From Eutrophocola sp049446715 (GTDB lineage Bacteria; Pseudomonadota; Gammaproteobacteria; Pseudomonadales; Pseudohongiellaceae), in contig JBMTQX010000004.1 in assembly GCA_049446715.1 (NCBI GenBank), positions 1 through 64,000 on the forward strand: a stretch of 64,000 nt of DNA, read 5' to 3'. This document shows positions 45,356 through 54,398 of this stretch, in pieces (within the stretch, counting starts at the first letter, position 1; every line of letters begins with the position of its first letter). Below the pieces are notes generated by a model. The model had not been told where the DNA came from. It did not search any database and was given only the letters and a program-made list of their open reading frames with translations. Position numbers and translations under genes: made by a program.

Positions 45356-46801
45356 ATGAAAGAATACCAACTGTTTATTGACGGCAAATACACATCGTCA
45401 GCGTCGGGTGAATACAGCGATGACATGAACCCAGCCACCAACGAGGTGTATGCCAAGGTCCAGAATGCCAAAGCCGAAGATCTGGAACCGGTGCTGGCTT
45501 CTTCCCAGAAAGCTTTCGAGACGTGGAAAGACATGCCGCCGTCGGCACGTGAAAAACTGTTCCTGGACGTGGCCGACCTGATGGAAGAGCGCGCCGCCGA
45601 ACTGCGCGATGTCCTGATCGACGAAGCCGGCTCCACCATGCTCAAGGCCGGTTACGAGACGCATCACACACCCGACTTCCTGCGTTCTATGGCCGGCGAA
45701 TGCCGCCGCATCAAGGGTGAGACCTATGTCTCCAACTACCCGGGCGTGAAATCCTTCTGTATCCGCCGCCCGCTGGGCGTGACCGTGGCCATTGCCCCGT
45801 TCAACTTCCCGCTGCTGCTGGGTGTGCGCAAGATCGGCTTCTCCCTGGCCGCCGGCAACACCATGATCCTGAAACCATCCGAAATGACGCCGGTGATCGG
45901 CCTCAAGCTGGGCGAGCTGTTTACTGACGCCGGCTTCCCGCCCGGTGTCCTGAACGTCATTCCGGCCCAGGGCGCCGAACTCGGCGACGGCCTGATCACA
46001 GACAGGCGCGTACGCTTTGTGACCTTCACCGGTTCCAGCCGTGTTGGCTGGCAGGTGGGTGCCACTGCGGCCGCTGCCGGCAAGCGCTTCGCCCTGGAAA
46101 TGGGCGGCAAGAACCCGATCATCGTGCTCAACGATGCCGACGTCGACTACGCCGTTGATACGGCTGCCTTCTCCAACTTCATGCACCAGGGCCAGATCTG
46201 TATGACTGGTTCACGCGTGATCGTGGAAGAAGGCGTCTACGACGAGTTCGTGGAAAAGCTGGGCAAGAAAGTGGCCGGTATTCCTTACGGCGCCGATCCG
46301 CGTACCCCTGGCCTGATTGTCGGCCCGCTGATCCGAACCACGCAGCCGGCTTTCATCAAGGAGCACCTGACTGCTGCTGTTGATGCCGGTGCCAAACTGG
46401 TGATCGGCGGAGACTACGAAGACAATGTCTTCCAGCCCACCGTATGTGCCGATGTGACTTCCGACATGAGCCTGTTTAAGACGGAAGTGTTCGGTCCGCT
46501 GGCTTCCGTGATCAAGGCAAAGGACGTCGAAGACGCCGTGCGCCTGGCCAACGATGTCGAGTACGGCCTGTCCTCTGCGGTTATCACCAACGACCTGCAG
46601 AAGAGCTGGTACTGCATCGAAAACCTGGAAACCGGTATGGTGCACATCAACGGACCGTCAGTACGCGACGAGCCTGTGATTCCGTTCGGCGGCGTGAAGA
46701 ACTCCTCCTTCGGTCGTGAAGGTGGACACTTCTCCATCGACGAATGTACCGAGCTGAAATGGATCACCATGCAGACTGGCCAAAACAAGTACCCGTTCTG
46801 A
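45356..46801 (+). CDS. NAD(P)-dependent aldehyde dehydrogenase (aromatic/salicylaldehyde-like)
   Basis: 481 residues. Catalytic residues are present: N150 (APFNF), E248 (LEMGGKNP) and C282 (GQICMTG). The Cys-Met active site and the C-terminal PVIPFGGVKNSSFGREGG pattern resemble benzaldehyde, vanillin and salicylaldehyde dehydrogenases more than betaine or succinic semialdehyde types. This is a judgement by eye. A good GGGAG ribosome site precedes the ATG, and a strong terminator follows, so it may be its own unit. Confidence 0.88.
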   Translation: MKEYQLFIDGKYTSSASGEYSDDMNPATNEVYAKVQNAKAEDLEPVLASSQKAFETWKDMPPSAREKLFLDVADLMEERAAELRDVLIDEAGSTMLKAGYETHHTPDFLRSMAGECRRIKGETYVSNYPGVKSFCIRRPLGVTVAIAPFNFPLLLGVRKIGFSLAAGNTMILKPSEMTPVIGLKLGELFTDAGFPPGVLNVIPAQGAELGDGLITDRRVRFVTFTGSSRVGWQVGATAAAAGKRFALEMGGKNPIIVLNDADVDYAVDTAAFSNFMHQGQICMTGSRVIVEEGVYDEFVEKLGKKVAGIPYGADPRTPGLIVGPLIRTTQPAFIKEHLTAAVDAGAKLVIGGDYEDNVFQPTVCADVTSDMSLFKTEVFGPLASVIKAKDVEDAVRLANDVEYGLSSAVITNDLQKSWYCIENLETGMVHINGPSVRDEPVIPFGGVKNSSFGREGGHFSIDECTELKWITMQTGQNKYPF

Positions 46802-46817
46802 TCCTCTCATCGGAAAC

Positions 46818-46849
46818 ACAAAAAAGGCTCCTGTTGGAGCCTTTTTTTG
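46818..46849 (+). terminator. Rho-independent terminator after aldehyde dehydrogenase
   Basis: AAAAAGGCTCC / GGAGCCTTTTTTT with a 4-nt loop, about 20 nt past the stop. Confidence 0.9.
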
Positions 46850-46909
46850 TTGTCTGCGATTTCCGTTTTCTGAAACCCCGGTCAGTGCCGAAGACTGCAT
46901 TGGCAATGG

Positions 46910-47329
46910 CTAGCGCCTGGGTTGACGCACCTCATCAATCACCACGATGGTACCCTTGTCACCATCCAGGCTGCTGAGCAGCATCTCGGCATGTCCGTTT
47001 CTTGATGGCCATCCATTCACGGTAATGACCTCACCAATATCTGCCACTTGTCGGTCCCTGACCAGCCGGTCCCAACGTTGCGGTGATGTGCTTTCGATAA
47101 ACCAGAGTGCCGGTTCGCCATCCTCGCCATCAACCAGCACTTCTATTTCAATATGGGGCTGACGCAATTCCAGCCGCACCAGGTAGCCCGTGATGCTCAC
47201 CTTGTTCTCGACGTCATATATGGCGTAGTAGGAGTGATGGGCATAGCCTGCTGTACTGACGGTTAAGAGAAGAAAGGCAGACAGATAAAAGTGTGGTTTT
47301 TTCAAGACGATTTTCCAAAACGGTTTCAC
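46910..47329 (-). CDS. Exported DUF6152-family protein
   Basis: 139 residues. The signal peptide (about 1-30) ends TAGYA, followed directly by HHSYYAIYDVENKVSITGYL, then RQPHIEIEVLVDGEDG and a small beta-rich domain. The AHHS motif right after cleavage and the NPH-like RQPH are DUF6152 hallmarks. The function is unknown. The two histidines at the mature N-terminus could bind metal (inference). It is divergent from a Rieske protein. Confidence 0.8.
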   Translation of the reverse strand: MKPFWKIVLKKPHFYLSAFLLLTVSTAGYAHHSYYAIYDVENKVSITGYLVRLELRQPHIEIEVLVDGEDGEPALWFIESTSPQRWDRLVRDRQVADIGEVITVNGWPSRNGHAEMLLSSLDGDKGTIVVIDEVRQPRR

Positions 47330-47390
47330 ATCTCAACGCCGGTATGGAAAATACGTTGACATACTGTTCCTGCCATCGACATAAGAGATC

Positions 47391-47771
47391 ATGAGCCACT
47401 GGCAATCCCTGCGCTTTGCACCAACCCCGGGTACTCCACTTTGCGCGAGTGCCGACATTGCCGAAGGCAGTGTGCGTGAATTCCGTTTTGGCGGTGACTC
47501 CCCGTTTGCCTTCCGCCTCTTTGTCACCCACAGCAACGGCGACTTCATTGCCTTTCGCAACTCCTGCCCGCATTTCGACGTGCCCCTGAATCACACACCG
47601 GAAGAATTGCTGGCGGATGACGGGGCCCACTATCTTTGCACCACCCATTTCGCGAAATTCGACCGGCTCACAGGCCTGTGCGTTTATGGGCCCTGTGAAG
47701 GCGAGTACCTAGACCGTATTCCCATAGTGCTGGTGAATGGCGAGATATTGATTGCCGAATCCGGGGAATAA
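47391..47771 (+). CDS. Rieske [2Fe-2S] ferredoxin-like protein
   Basis: 126 residues, cytoplasmic. Cluster ligands are C59-P-H61 and C83-T-T-H86, the Rieske CxH...CxxH pattern. The second loop ends VYGPCEGEYLDRIPI. The size fits a Rieske ferredoxin or a nitrite-reductase small-subunit-like protein. No oxygenase or reductase gene lies nearby, so its partner is unknown. Confidence 0.87.
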   Translation: MSHWQSLRFAPTPGTPLCASADIAEGSVREFRFGGDSPFAFRLFVTHSNGDFIAFRNSCPHFDVPLNHTPEELLADDGAHYLCTTHFAKFDRLTGLCVYGPCEGEYLDRIPIVLVNGEILIAESGE

Positions 47772-47840
47772 ATCCGAGTCAGGATCGTTTTAAGGGTATG
47801 CATGGCATGGACTGGCCTTGTCATGCCGCTGATCACTGTT

Positions 47841-47900
47841 CGCGGCTAAAGCCGCTCCTACTGACGGGATGTTAATCACGCAGGAGCGGCTTTAGCCGCG
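47841..47900. repeat. Inverted REP pair, pseudomonad type
   Basis: CGCGGCTAAAGCCGCTCCTA (from 47841) and its near-perfect inverse ending 47900 (AGGAGCGGCTTTAGCCGCG), about 19 nt apart. This is the GTAGGAGCGGC-type REP common in Pseudomonas and relatives, arranged as a REPIN. It differs in sequence from the pair after cysNC. Confidence 0.8.
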
Positions 47901-47937
47901 CAGATCTTGACCAACAGACCTGCCATGAAGGCCTGTC

Positions 47938-48150
47938 ATGCCAACACCCAACAATTACCGTGGCCTGCGCTGTCAGCATAACGGCTGTGACATCGGCACG
48001 ATCTACGCCGATGGCGGATTCTGGAGCAAGAAATTTGACGTGGGGGGCCGAAAGTTTTCCATCGCGATGTGTGAGCGTTGCAAGCACACGGAGTTTTACA
48101 AGACTTACCAGAACACGCTGAAAAACATCTTCGACCTCTTTGTGACCTGA
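47938..48150 (+). CDS. Small zinc-ribbon protein, DUF2082-like
   Basis: 70 residues. Cysteines 12 and 17 and cysteines 45 and 48 (MCERCKHTEFYK) frame a beta-rich core KKFDVGGRKFSIAMC, then the C-terminal NTLKNIFDLFVT. Layout and the CxxC-x-x-TEFYK...NIFDFF pattern match DUF2082 zinc-ribbon proteins of unknown function. The first pair is spaced CxxxxC, wider than the usual CxxC. Confidence 0.75.
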   Translation: MPTPNNYRGLRCQHNGCDIGTIYADGGFWSKKFDVGGRKFSIAMCERCKHTEFYKTYQNTLKNIFDLFVT

Positions 48151-48950
48151 TCAGGCCTGCTTGTCCAGCCGACCCAGGTCATTGGCGCTGATGATGGTGC
48201 GAATCAGATCGATATATCCGGCACCGCGTTCGGAGTACTCTTCGAGACCTTCAGCCAGCGCCATGCCGGACACCGGTTCGCCCTCTGCACGCAGTTCAGC
48301 GCGGATCATAGGCAATTCCCTGTAGGCCGGATTCTGGTTCAGGTTGTGGATGGAGCGACCCACACAATGCTGAACTGAATGGAAATCGGCCACTTCATAG
48401 ATGGCATCACTCGGTCGCTGTTTCGCCACGATCCCGCAACCGGGATCGAAACACCACTGCCCGAAAAAATTGCTGCCCTGGTTGGCAAAGCGTAAGTGCC
48501 CCAAGCGCTTTCATTGGTCGGCTGGGCCAGTGCCAGCGAGGCTGGCACTATGTCCGCCTGGCGCAGCAGGGTATCTCAGTCGTCAGTGCTGGACACCTTG
48601 AAGTCCTCGATCTCATAGGCCTCGGCTACCCGCATGACCTTCTTTAGGCGGCGACTGCTGATCTTCGGCAGGTCTTCACGCAGTGCAAAAAGTTCACGGT
48701 GCGTCTGTAAAATTTCCCGGGTACGGGTTTCCACGCGGGGCGGCAGGTAATCGAAGAATGCCGCCTTGCGCTCATCCACGGATTCAATCTTGCTGAAGTC
48801 AGGTTTTTTGGGAGTTCTGAGGCCATAGGCGATGCTGCATCCAGCCAAGGTAACCACCCGCATCAGCGCCAGCACGCCGATCCAGCGGTTATTGAAAAGG
48901 GTTTTACCCTGTTTTTTCCCGGTATTCTCCTGTCGGTAAAAATCCTGCAT
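48151..48950 (-). pseudogene. Broken Bax-like glucosaminidase-domain lipoprotein gene
   Basis: Three pieces of one protein read in order on the minus strand. Piece 1 (from 48950) has a hydrophobic N-terminus with a lipobox-like LAGC, then KKPDFSKIESVDERKAAFFDYL, and ends VSSTDD at a TGA (48576). The same frame continues DTLLRQADIVPASLALAQ, then NESAWGT. A one-base deletion near 48490 then shifts to a second frame: FANQGSNFFGQWCFDPGCGI ... AYRELPMIRAELRAEGEPVSG, ending 48151. ALAQ..NESAWGT and NFFGQWC are hallmarks of Bax-type glucosaminidases. With one stop and one frameshift, no active enzyme can be made. Confidence 0.85.
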
Positions 48951-49004
48951 ACCGTGGGTAATGCCAGATGAATACCCGTCAGGAGAAACCCTGTTTGGCG
49001 GCGA

Positions 49005-51302
49005 TCAGAAGCGGAAGGTGTAATTGAACTTCAGTGAGAGATCGGCATTGATGGACGTGAAGTCATTGTCCTTGTCCAGGTCCACCATACCCCAGTTAAG
49101 CACCAGAAAACCTTCCTGGCCGGCTCGCGGTATCCAGCGCAGACGACTGTTCACCCCGATACCTTCCGAGACGTTGTCATACTGAATACGGTTGGCCCAG
49201 CTGATTTCCGGCGTGAAGTTGATCAGGGTATCGAACGAGGTCAAGCGGACCGTGAAGTTGCCCTGCGGCAGGTGAATTTCGTTTTCCGAATAGTTCATGC
49301 CCAGGTTGTAGCGGTTGCTGGGCTGCCAGTTCACGCCGAAATTGCGCTGGAAGTTGTTGCCATCAAAGTAGTCTCCCCAGGTCACCCCCATGCTGGCCGA
49401 CAGGCGCCGGCGTCCGGCCGAGCTGATACGGGCAGAGCCTTGCGTGAACTCGTAATCACCGGGCGGAATGACGATATTGCCACTGCCATCGGAGGCACGA
49501 TAGATGGCAAAGTTGTTGCTGAGCACTTCCCGGGTTCGAATCACACTGGCGGAAATACCGTCCCCCACGTTATTGCTCATGTTGAAACGTACGTCCTTGA
49601 CTTCGGCAATCACATCGCCGGTATTGAGATCACTGTTGCGGTAGCTGTCGAAGCCGCCATACATCGTGCGCAGAAACCCGCCTGGCAGGAAGAAGTGTGT
49701 ATAGCCAAAGTCGAGTGCGTGATCCTCGATGCCGGTCTGGTTAACGAAACCCAGTGCCGGGTTGAAGTTGTCCTCGATACGCTTGTAGCGGTAACCGCCG
49801 CGCCAGCCCTGTGTGTTGGGTGAACTGATGCCCAGCCCCCAGGACGCATCATCTCCGGTGATGCCATCAGTATCGGTTTGCTGGTACCAGGCCTCGCCTT
49901 CCACGATACGGTTGCCCGGTAAACGTGAGTTGCGGTAACGGAAATCGGCACCCACCAGGGAGTTGTCGATGTTGGAACGCGGGTCGCCACTGGTGGCAAT
50001 AACACCGAGCAGGGATTCCGTGAGTACATTGAGCGCCGCGCGACCGACAAACACTGTTTGACTGTCGACACCGGTCAGGTCATCTTCACCCTGGTTGACC
50101 ACCAGGGCACCGACATCCCAGTCGCCGACTCGGCCGCTGACCTTGCCACCGGCATTGATATCCACCGGCTGCCCACCCGGACTGAGGCCGATGCGGCGCG
50201 AGAAAAACGGCCGGCCATTCTGCAGCGATGACCGCGGCACGGCATCATTGCCCTCTTCGTTGAAATTGGCGCCGGTGCCGATGCGACCAAATTGGAAAAT
50301 ATCGGCATCGCGGATAAAGAAGTCGCGCCGTTCCGGAAAGAACAGGTTGAAACGCGTCAGGTTGACCTGGCGGTTGTCCACCTCCGTTGCCGAGAAATCG
50401 GTATTCAGGGTCAGCGCCGCATTGAGCTGGGGGGTGATCTTGTAGAACATGTCGATCTGGGGTTCGATGACATCATCGGTATAACCACCCGGTCCGAAAA
50501 CCTTTTCCCGGCGGGCGATCAGGTATGGCACCACGTCCAGGCCCAGGCCCTGCTGTAAACCGGTCAGGCCCGTGGCGGTACCGGCAATACTCGGATTCAT
50601 GACGCGGTTGCGTGAGACCCAGCCGATTTCTTCCTGGTTGCGGCGAATGGTGCGGCGAAAGTTGATACCCCACTCCGTGTTGGCGGGATCAAAGGACAGC
50701 GTCTGGAACGGAATGCGGATCTCGGTGCTCCAGCCCTCACTGTCGATCCGGGACTCGGCCTGCCAGATACCGCTCCAGTTACGATCAACTCCGGACACGT
50801 TCTGGTAGATACCTTCAACACGCACAGAATTGGCGTTGATCTCGAAGATGAAACCACTGCGGCGATCCAGATAGGGATCAAGCACCACGTTGAAGGTGTC
50901 ATCGTTGGGCAGCCCCCTGCCCTGCAACAGAACGTTGGCCGTGATCAGGGAAGGATCTTCTTCATACAAACGGGCGCCGACATACAGCGCATCCTCGCTG
51001 TAGAACAAACGCACTTCAGTGCGCTGGCTGGGCTCGGCATATTCAAACGGCGCCATCTGGTGCATGTCCGTGATCAGAGCTGCCCGGCGCCAGACACCGT
51101 CATCCAGTTGGCCATCGAGGGTGATGTCATGGTCGGACAGGGAGGGAATGTTGACCTGCTTGCCGCCGGTGATGCCGCCAAGCGGTGTCGCCCCCTGGGT
51201 CCGGGTACTGTCCTGTGACATGGCACTGAACGGCAGTATGGAAGCAATCGATAACACTGCCAGCAACAACAACCGGCAACAGTTTGCGGACGGAATACGC
51301 AT
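49005..51302 (-). CDS. DUF5916 outer membrane beta-barrel with N-terminal CBM9-like domain
   Basis: About 765 residues from the ATG at 51302 (MRIPSANCCRLLLLAVLSIA). It has a signal peptide, a CBM9-like domain (about 55-215, ITLDGQLDDGVWRRA, FYSEDALYVGARLYEEDP, DDTFNVVLDPYLDRRSGFIF), then a DUF5916 barrel (WGINFRRTIRRNQEEIGWV, FLFPERRDFFI-like segment) ending in LKFNYTFRF with terminal phenylalanine. The family occurs in Bacteroidetes and marine gammaproteobacteria. Its function is unproven, with surface glycan binding or transport proposed. Confidence 0.88.
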   Translation of the reverse strand: MRIPSANCCRLLLLAVLSIASILPFSAMSQDSTRTQGATPLGGITGGKQVNIPSLSDHDITLDGQLDDGVWRRAALITDMHQMAPFEYAEPSQRTEVRLFYSEDALYVGARLYEEDPSLITANVLLQGRGLPNDDTFNVVLDPYLDRRSGFIFEINANSVRVEGIYQNVSGVDRNWSGIWQAESRIDSEGWSTEIRIPFQTLSFDPANTEWGINFRRTIRRNQEEIGWVSRNRVMNPSIAGTATGLTGLQQGLGLDVVPYLIARREKVFGPGGYTDDVIEPQIDMFYKITPQLNAALTLNTDFSATEVDNRQVNLTRFNLFFPERRDFFIRDADIFQFGRIGTGANFNEEGNDAVPRSSLQNGRPFFSRRIGLSPGGQPVDINAGGKVSGRVGDWDVGALVVNQGEDDLTGVDSQTVFVGRAALNVLTESLLGVIATSGDPRSNIDNSLVGADFRYRNSRLPGNRIVEGEAWYQQTDTDGITGDDASWGLGISSPNTQGWRGGYRYKRIEDNFNPALGFVNQTGIEDHALDFGYTHFFLPGGFLRTMYGGFDSYRNSDLNTGDVIAEVKDVRFNMSNNVGDGISASVIRTREVLSNNFAIYRASDGSGNIVIPPGDYEFTQGSARISSAGRRRLSASMGVTWGDYFDGNNFQRNFGVNWQPSNRYNLGMNYSENEIHLPQGNFTVRLTSFDTLINFTPEISWANRIQYDNVSEGIGVNSRLRWIPRAGQEGFLVLNWGMVDLDKDNDFTSINADLSLKFNYTFRF

Positions 51303-51392
51303 CGGAATGGAAAAACCCCTGAAAAAAGCGGCCACTATACGAAGCAAAGATGGAATGAATATGAAGACAGGAAAGTGGGTAGTCTGGCGCTG

Positions 51393-52436
51393 TCAGAGCC
51401 TGAATACTTTTTCCGCCACGCCCTGGTAAAACATTTTTTTCTCTTCATCGGAAATCGCCATGTTGTCCATATCGATGACTTCCTGCAGTACGTACTGGTA
51501 CGGATAGTCCATGGCATACATGACGCGATCGACACCAATCTGCTGCTGGCAGAAACGCACTGCCGGTTCCCAGGCCATGCCGCTGCAGGTGATATAGACG
51601 TTTTCCTTCAGGTAGTCACTGACCTTTTTCTGCAAGAGCTGCAGGGTTTCATAGCGTTTGGAAGACACCTGGGCGTTGTGCATGAAATCCAGTCGATACA
51701 TCCAGTACGGCAGCGCTTCCCCCATGTGGCCGATGACAAACTGGAGTTTGGGAAAGCGGTCAAACACCCCTGAGGTAATGATGCGCAGCATGTGCAGGCC
51801 GGTCTCGACTCCAAAGCCAAAAATGGCGCCGTCGAGGCCGACTTCCAGCATGGGTTCAATCATGTGTTTTGGCGGTGTGTTCGGGTGCAGATAGATCGGC
51901 ATGTCATGCGCTTCCGCCGCTTCGAAAATGGGCCAGAATTTCTGGTCACTGAGGTATTCGCCATGGGTATGGGAATTGATGATGATGCCGCGAAAACCCT
52001 GTGCCTGGCAGCGCGCAATTTCGCGGGCCGCCGCATCCGGTGCCTGCGGGGCCACGGCGCAGAGGGCTGCAAAGCGGTCAGGATGACTGGCCACAGCATC
52101 CTGCACCATGTCATTGCTGTCCCTGGCCACGGCAATGGCTGTATCGGCATCAAAGACCTGCACACCGGGAGAGGTCAGCGCCAGGACCGCGACATCAATG
52201 CCGGCGGCATTCATATCCGCCAACCGCTCAGCGCCCAGGTCAGCGAGCTTGCGCCGGACTTCTACCGGGCGCGGGGCCATGGACGATCCGTAGAATCCCC
52301 ACAGACTGGTAAATCCCGGATCATCAATCCTGCCGTTTTCATACAGGTCACGATACATATCCATCATGAACTGCGGTGCCCAGGCTTCTTCGGTGGCAAT
52401 ACGTTTATACTTGTCGCTGAAATTGATCCTGGTCAT
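51393..52436 (-). CDS. Amidohydrolase-superfamily decarboxylase, LigW-like
   Basis: 347 residues of the ACMSD/amidohydrolase-2 group. N-terminal RIATEEAW, SLWGFY, LTSPGVQ, YLHPNTPPKHMIEPMLEVGL, FGFGVETGLHMLRII, IGHMGEALPYWMYRLDFMH and AMDYPYQYV closely recall 5-carboxyvanillate decarboxylase (LigW) of lignin-biphenyl degradation. Metal and catalytic positions are intact: E16/E17, H184, H237, D310. A non-oxidative aromatic acid decarboxylation is therefore likely; the exact substrate is inference. Divergent from the second aldehyde dehydrogenase operon. Confidence 0.88.
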   Translation of the reverse strand: MTRINFSDKYKRIATEEAWAPQFMMDMYRDLYENGRIDDPGFTSLWGFYGSSMAPRPVEVRRKLADLGAERLADMNAAGIDVAVLALTSPGVQVFDADTAIAVARDSNDMVQDAVASHPDRFAALCAVAPQAPDAAAREIARCQAQGFRGIIINSHTHGEYLSDQKFWPIFEAAEAHDMPIYLHPNTPPKHMIEPMLEVGLDGAIFGFGVETGLHMLRIITSGVFDRFPKLQFVIGHMGEALPYWMYRLDFMHNAQVSSKRYETLQLLQKKVSDYLKENVYITCSGMAWEPAVRFCQQQIGVDRVMYAMDYPYQYVLQEVIDMDNMAISDEEKKMFYQGVAEKVFRL

Positions 52437-52602
52437 GAAAAACTCCGTAGAACAGGCGCAAAGGCGCGCATTATAGCGAATAAATTTACTCGCCCCCCCC
52501 TTTTACGCGATCATTACGCCCCCATATGAGCCGTCATACCTTATCTCGGCCCGTGCAGGTCACCGCATCGCATGGGGCCCCCATAAATAACAGGAGTTAG
52601 CC

Positions 52603-54069
52603 GTGGCAGAAGCAAAACCACTCACCGCCAGTCCCCTTGATCATTATCCCGAATTACAGTTGTTTATCGCCGGGGAATGGATCGGCAAAGGCGACCGCAA
52701 AAGCGAGGAAGTGCTGAATCCGGCCACCGGCGAAGTGCTCGGTGAACTGCCACACGCCACCGAAGCCGATCTTGACCGCGCCCTAGCCGCCGCCGAGGCA
52801 GGCTTCAAGGTCTGGAAAGACAAATCACCGGACGAACGCAGCGCCGTCCTGCGCAAGGCCGCCAACCTGATGCGTGAGCGGGCCGAACAGATTACTACCG
52901 TGGCCACGCTGGAATCCGGCAAACCCATTCTGCAGTCCCGCATCGAACTGAAGATGGCCACCGAGGTCATTGACTGGTACGCCGAGGAAGGCCGGCGCGC
53001 CTATGGCCGCGTGCTGGCCCGGAAACAACCCGGCGCCCGCATGGTTGTGGTCAAGGAACCGGTTGGTCCGGTTGCCGCTTTTGCGCCATGGAACTTTCCG
53101 CAGGGCAATCCGGCCCGCAAGATGGGTGCCTCACTGGGTGCCGGCTGCTCCTGCGTATTCAAGCCGGCCGAAGACACGCCTGCCACGGCGCTGCTGATGG
53201 CCAGGTGTATGCAGGATGCCGGTCTGCCCGATGGTGTGCTGAACGTCGTGTTTGGTGTACCGCATATCGTGTCCACCTACATCCTGAGTTCACCGATCAT
53301 CCGCAAGATGTCTTTCACCGGTTCCGTACCGGTTGGCAAGTCGCTGATGAAGCTCGCGGCGGACAATATGATTCGCACCACCATGGAACTGGGCGGGCAT
53401 GCCCCCGTGCTGGTGTTCGAGGATGCTGACCTGGATGCCGTGATCAACATGGGCGTGGCCGCCAAATTCCGCAATGGCGGACAGGTCTGTGTGTCGCCAA
53501 CCCGCTTACTGGTCCACGAAAGCCTCTTTGACTCCTTTGTTGAAGGCTTCACCGCCAAGACCAGAGAGATCAAGATTGGCAATCCGCTTGATGAGAACAC
53601 CACCATGGGCCCGCTCATTCATGCCCGTCGTCGCGATGCCATCAGCGCCATGATCGATGATGCCGTTGCCGCCGGTGCAACACTGAACACCGGTGGCTCT
53701 GCCATTGATGGCCCGGGCAACTACTATCAGCCCACCGTGCTGTCCAACGTCCCGCACAAAGCCCGCATCATGCAGGAAGAGCCCTTCGGTCCGGTGGCCA
53801 TCATCAACAAGTTCAGCGAGTTTGACGAAGCGATCAGCGAAGCCAACCGCCTCCCCTATGGCCTGGCGGCCTTTGCCTTTACCGATTCCTCAAAGCGCGT
53901 CAAACTGCTGGGCGAACAACTCGAAGCCGGCATGATCGGCATCAACAGCTTTGCCATCTCGACGCCGGACTCACCCTTCGGTGGCATCAAGGAATCCGGG
54001 CATGGCAGTGAAGAAGGCATTGAAGGCCTGGAAGCCTGCCTGGTCACCAAACTGATTTCGGAGGTTTGA
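52603..54069 (+). CDS. NAD(P)-dependent aldehyde dehydrogenase (succinate-semialdehyde-like)
   Basis: 488 residues from a GTG with AGGAG upstream. The catalytic set N164 (APWNFPQGNPARK), E262 (MELGGHAP) and C296 (GGQVCVSPTR) is intact. The PWNFP-x-x-x-PARK and ELGGHAP context fits the succinate-semialdehyde / alpha-ketoglutarate-semialdehyde clade. It overlaps or abuts the YciI gene, so the two are co-translated. Confidence 0.9.
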   Translation: MAEAKPLTASPLDHYPELQLFIAGEWIGKGDRKSEEVLNPATGEVLGELPHATEADLDRALAAAEAGFKVWKDKSPDERSAVLRKAANLMRERAEQITTVATLESGKPILQSRIELKMATEVIDWYAEEGRRAYGRVLARKQPGARMVVVKEPVGPVAAFAPWNFPQGNPARKMGASLGAGCSCVFKPAEDTPATALLMARCMQDAGLPDGVLNVVFGVPHIVSTYILSSPIIRKMSFTGSVPVGKSLMKLAADNMIRTTMELGGHAPVLVFEDADLDAVINMGVAAKFRNGGQVCVSPTRLLVHESLFDSFVEGFTAKTREIKIGNPLDENTTMGPLIHARRRDAISAMIDDAVAAGATLNTGGSAIDGPGNYYQPTVLSNVPHKARIMQEEPFGPVAIINKFSEFDEAISEANRLPYGLAAFAFTDSSKRVKLLGEQLEAGMIGINSFAISTPDSPFGGIKESGHGSEEGIEGLEACLVTKLISEV

Positions 54070-54071
54070 AC

Positions 54072-54362
54072 ATGCAATTTGTCGTTACCGCGCTGGACTA
54101 CACCGACCCGGAAGCCATCGAGCGCCGCATGCAGCATCGCGAAGCACACCTGGAAGGCGTTCGGGACCTCATCGCCAACGGTCACATCCACAGTGGCGGC
54201 GCCATCCTGGATGATGACGGCAAGATGATTGGTTCCACCCTGCATATCGAATATCCCGATCGCGACAGCCTAGCAGCCCGCCTGAAAAGTGATCCCTACG
54301 TGGCAGGCAAGGTGTGGGAAAGCATCGACATCAAGCCCGTCAAACTGGTGCCGTTGAAGTAA
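54072..54362 (+). CDS. YciI-family protein
   Basis: 96 residues from the ATG at 54072, which has GGAGG seven nt upstream inside the end of the aldehyde dehydrogenase gene. Ferredoxin-like YciI fold: FVVTALDYTDPEAIERRMQHREAHLEGVRDLIANG, HIHSGGAILDDDGKMIGSTL, DPYVAGKVWESIDIKPVKL. The conserved histidine in REAH and the aspartate-rich DPY region are kept. Relatives include muconolactone-isomerase-like and dehydrochlorinase-type enzymes, so a small catabolic isomerase role is possible. Confidence 0.85.
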   Translation: MQFVVTALDYTDPEAIERRMQHREAHLEGVRDLIANGHIHSGGAILDDDGKMIGSTLHIEYPDRDSLAARLKSDPYVAGKVWESIDIKPVKLVPLK

Positions 54363-54398
54363 ACACCATCGTCGTCAACACGCCTGGACACGGCATTC

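Noticed and set aside
49515..49535. GGTTCGAATC, resembling a tRNA T-loop
   Set aside because: It lies within the conserved DUF5916 coding frame and no acceptor or anticodon stem can be built around it.
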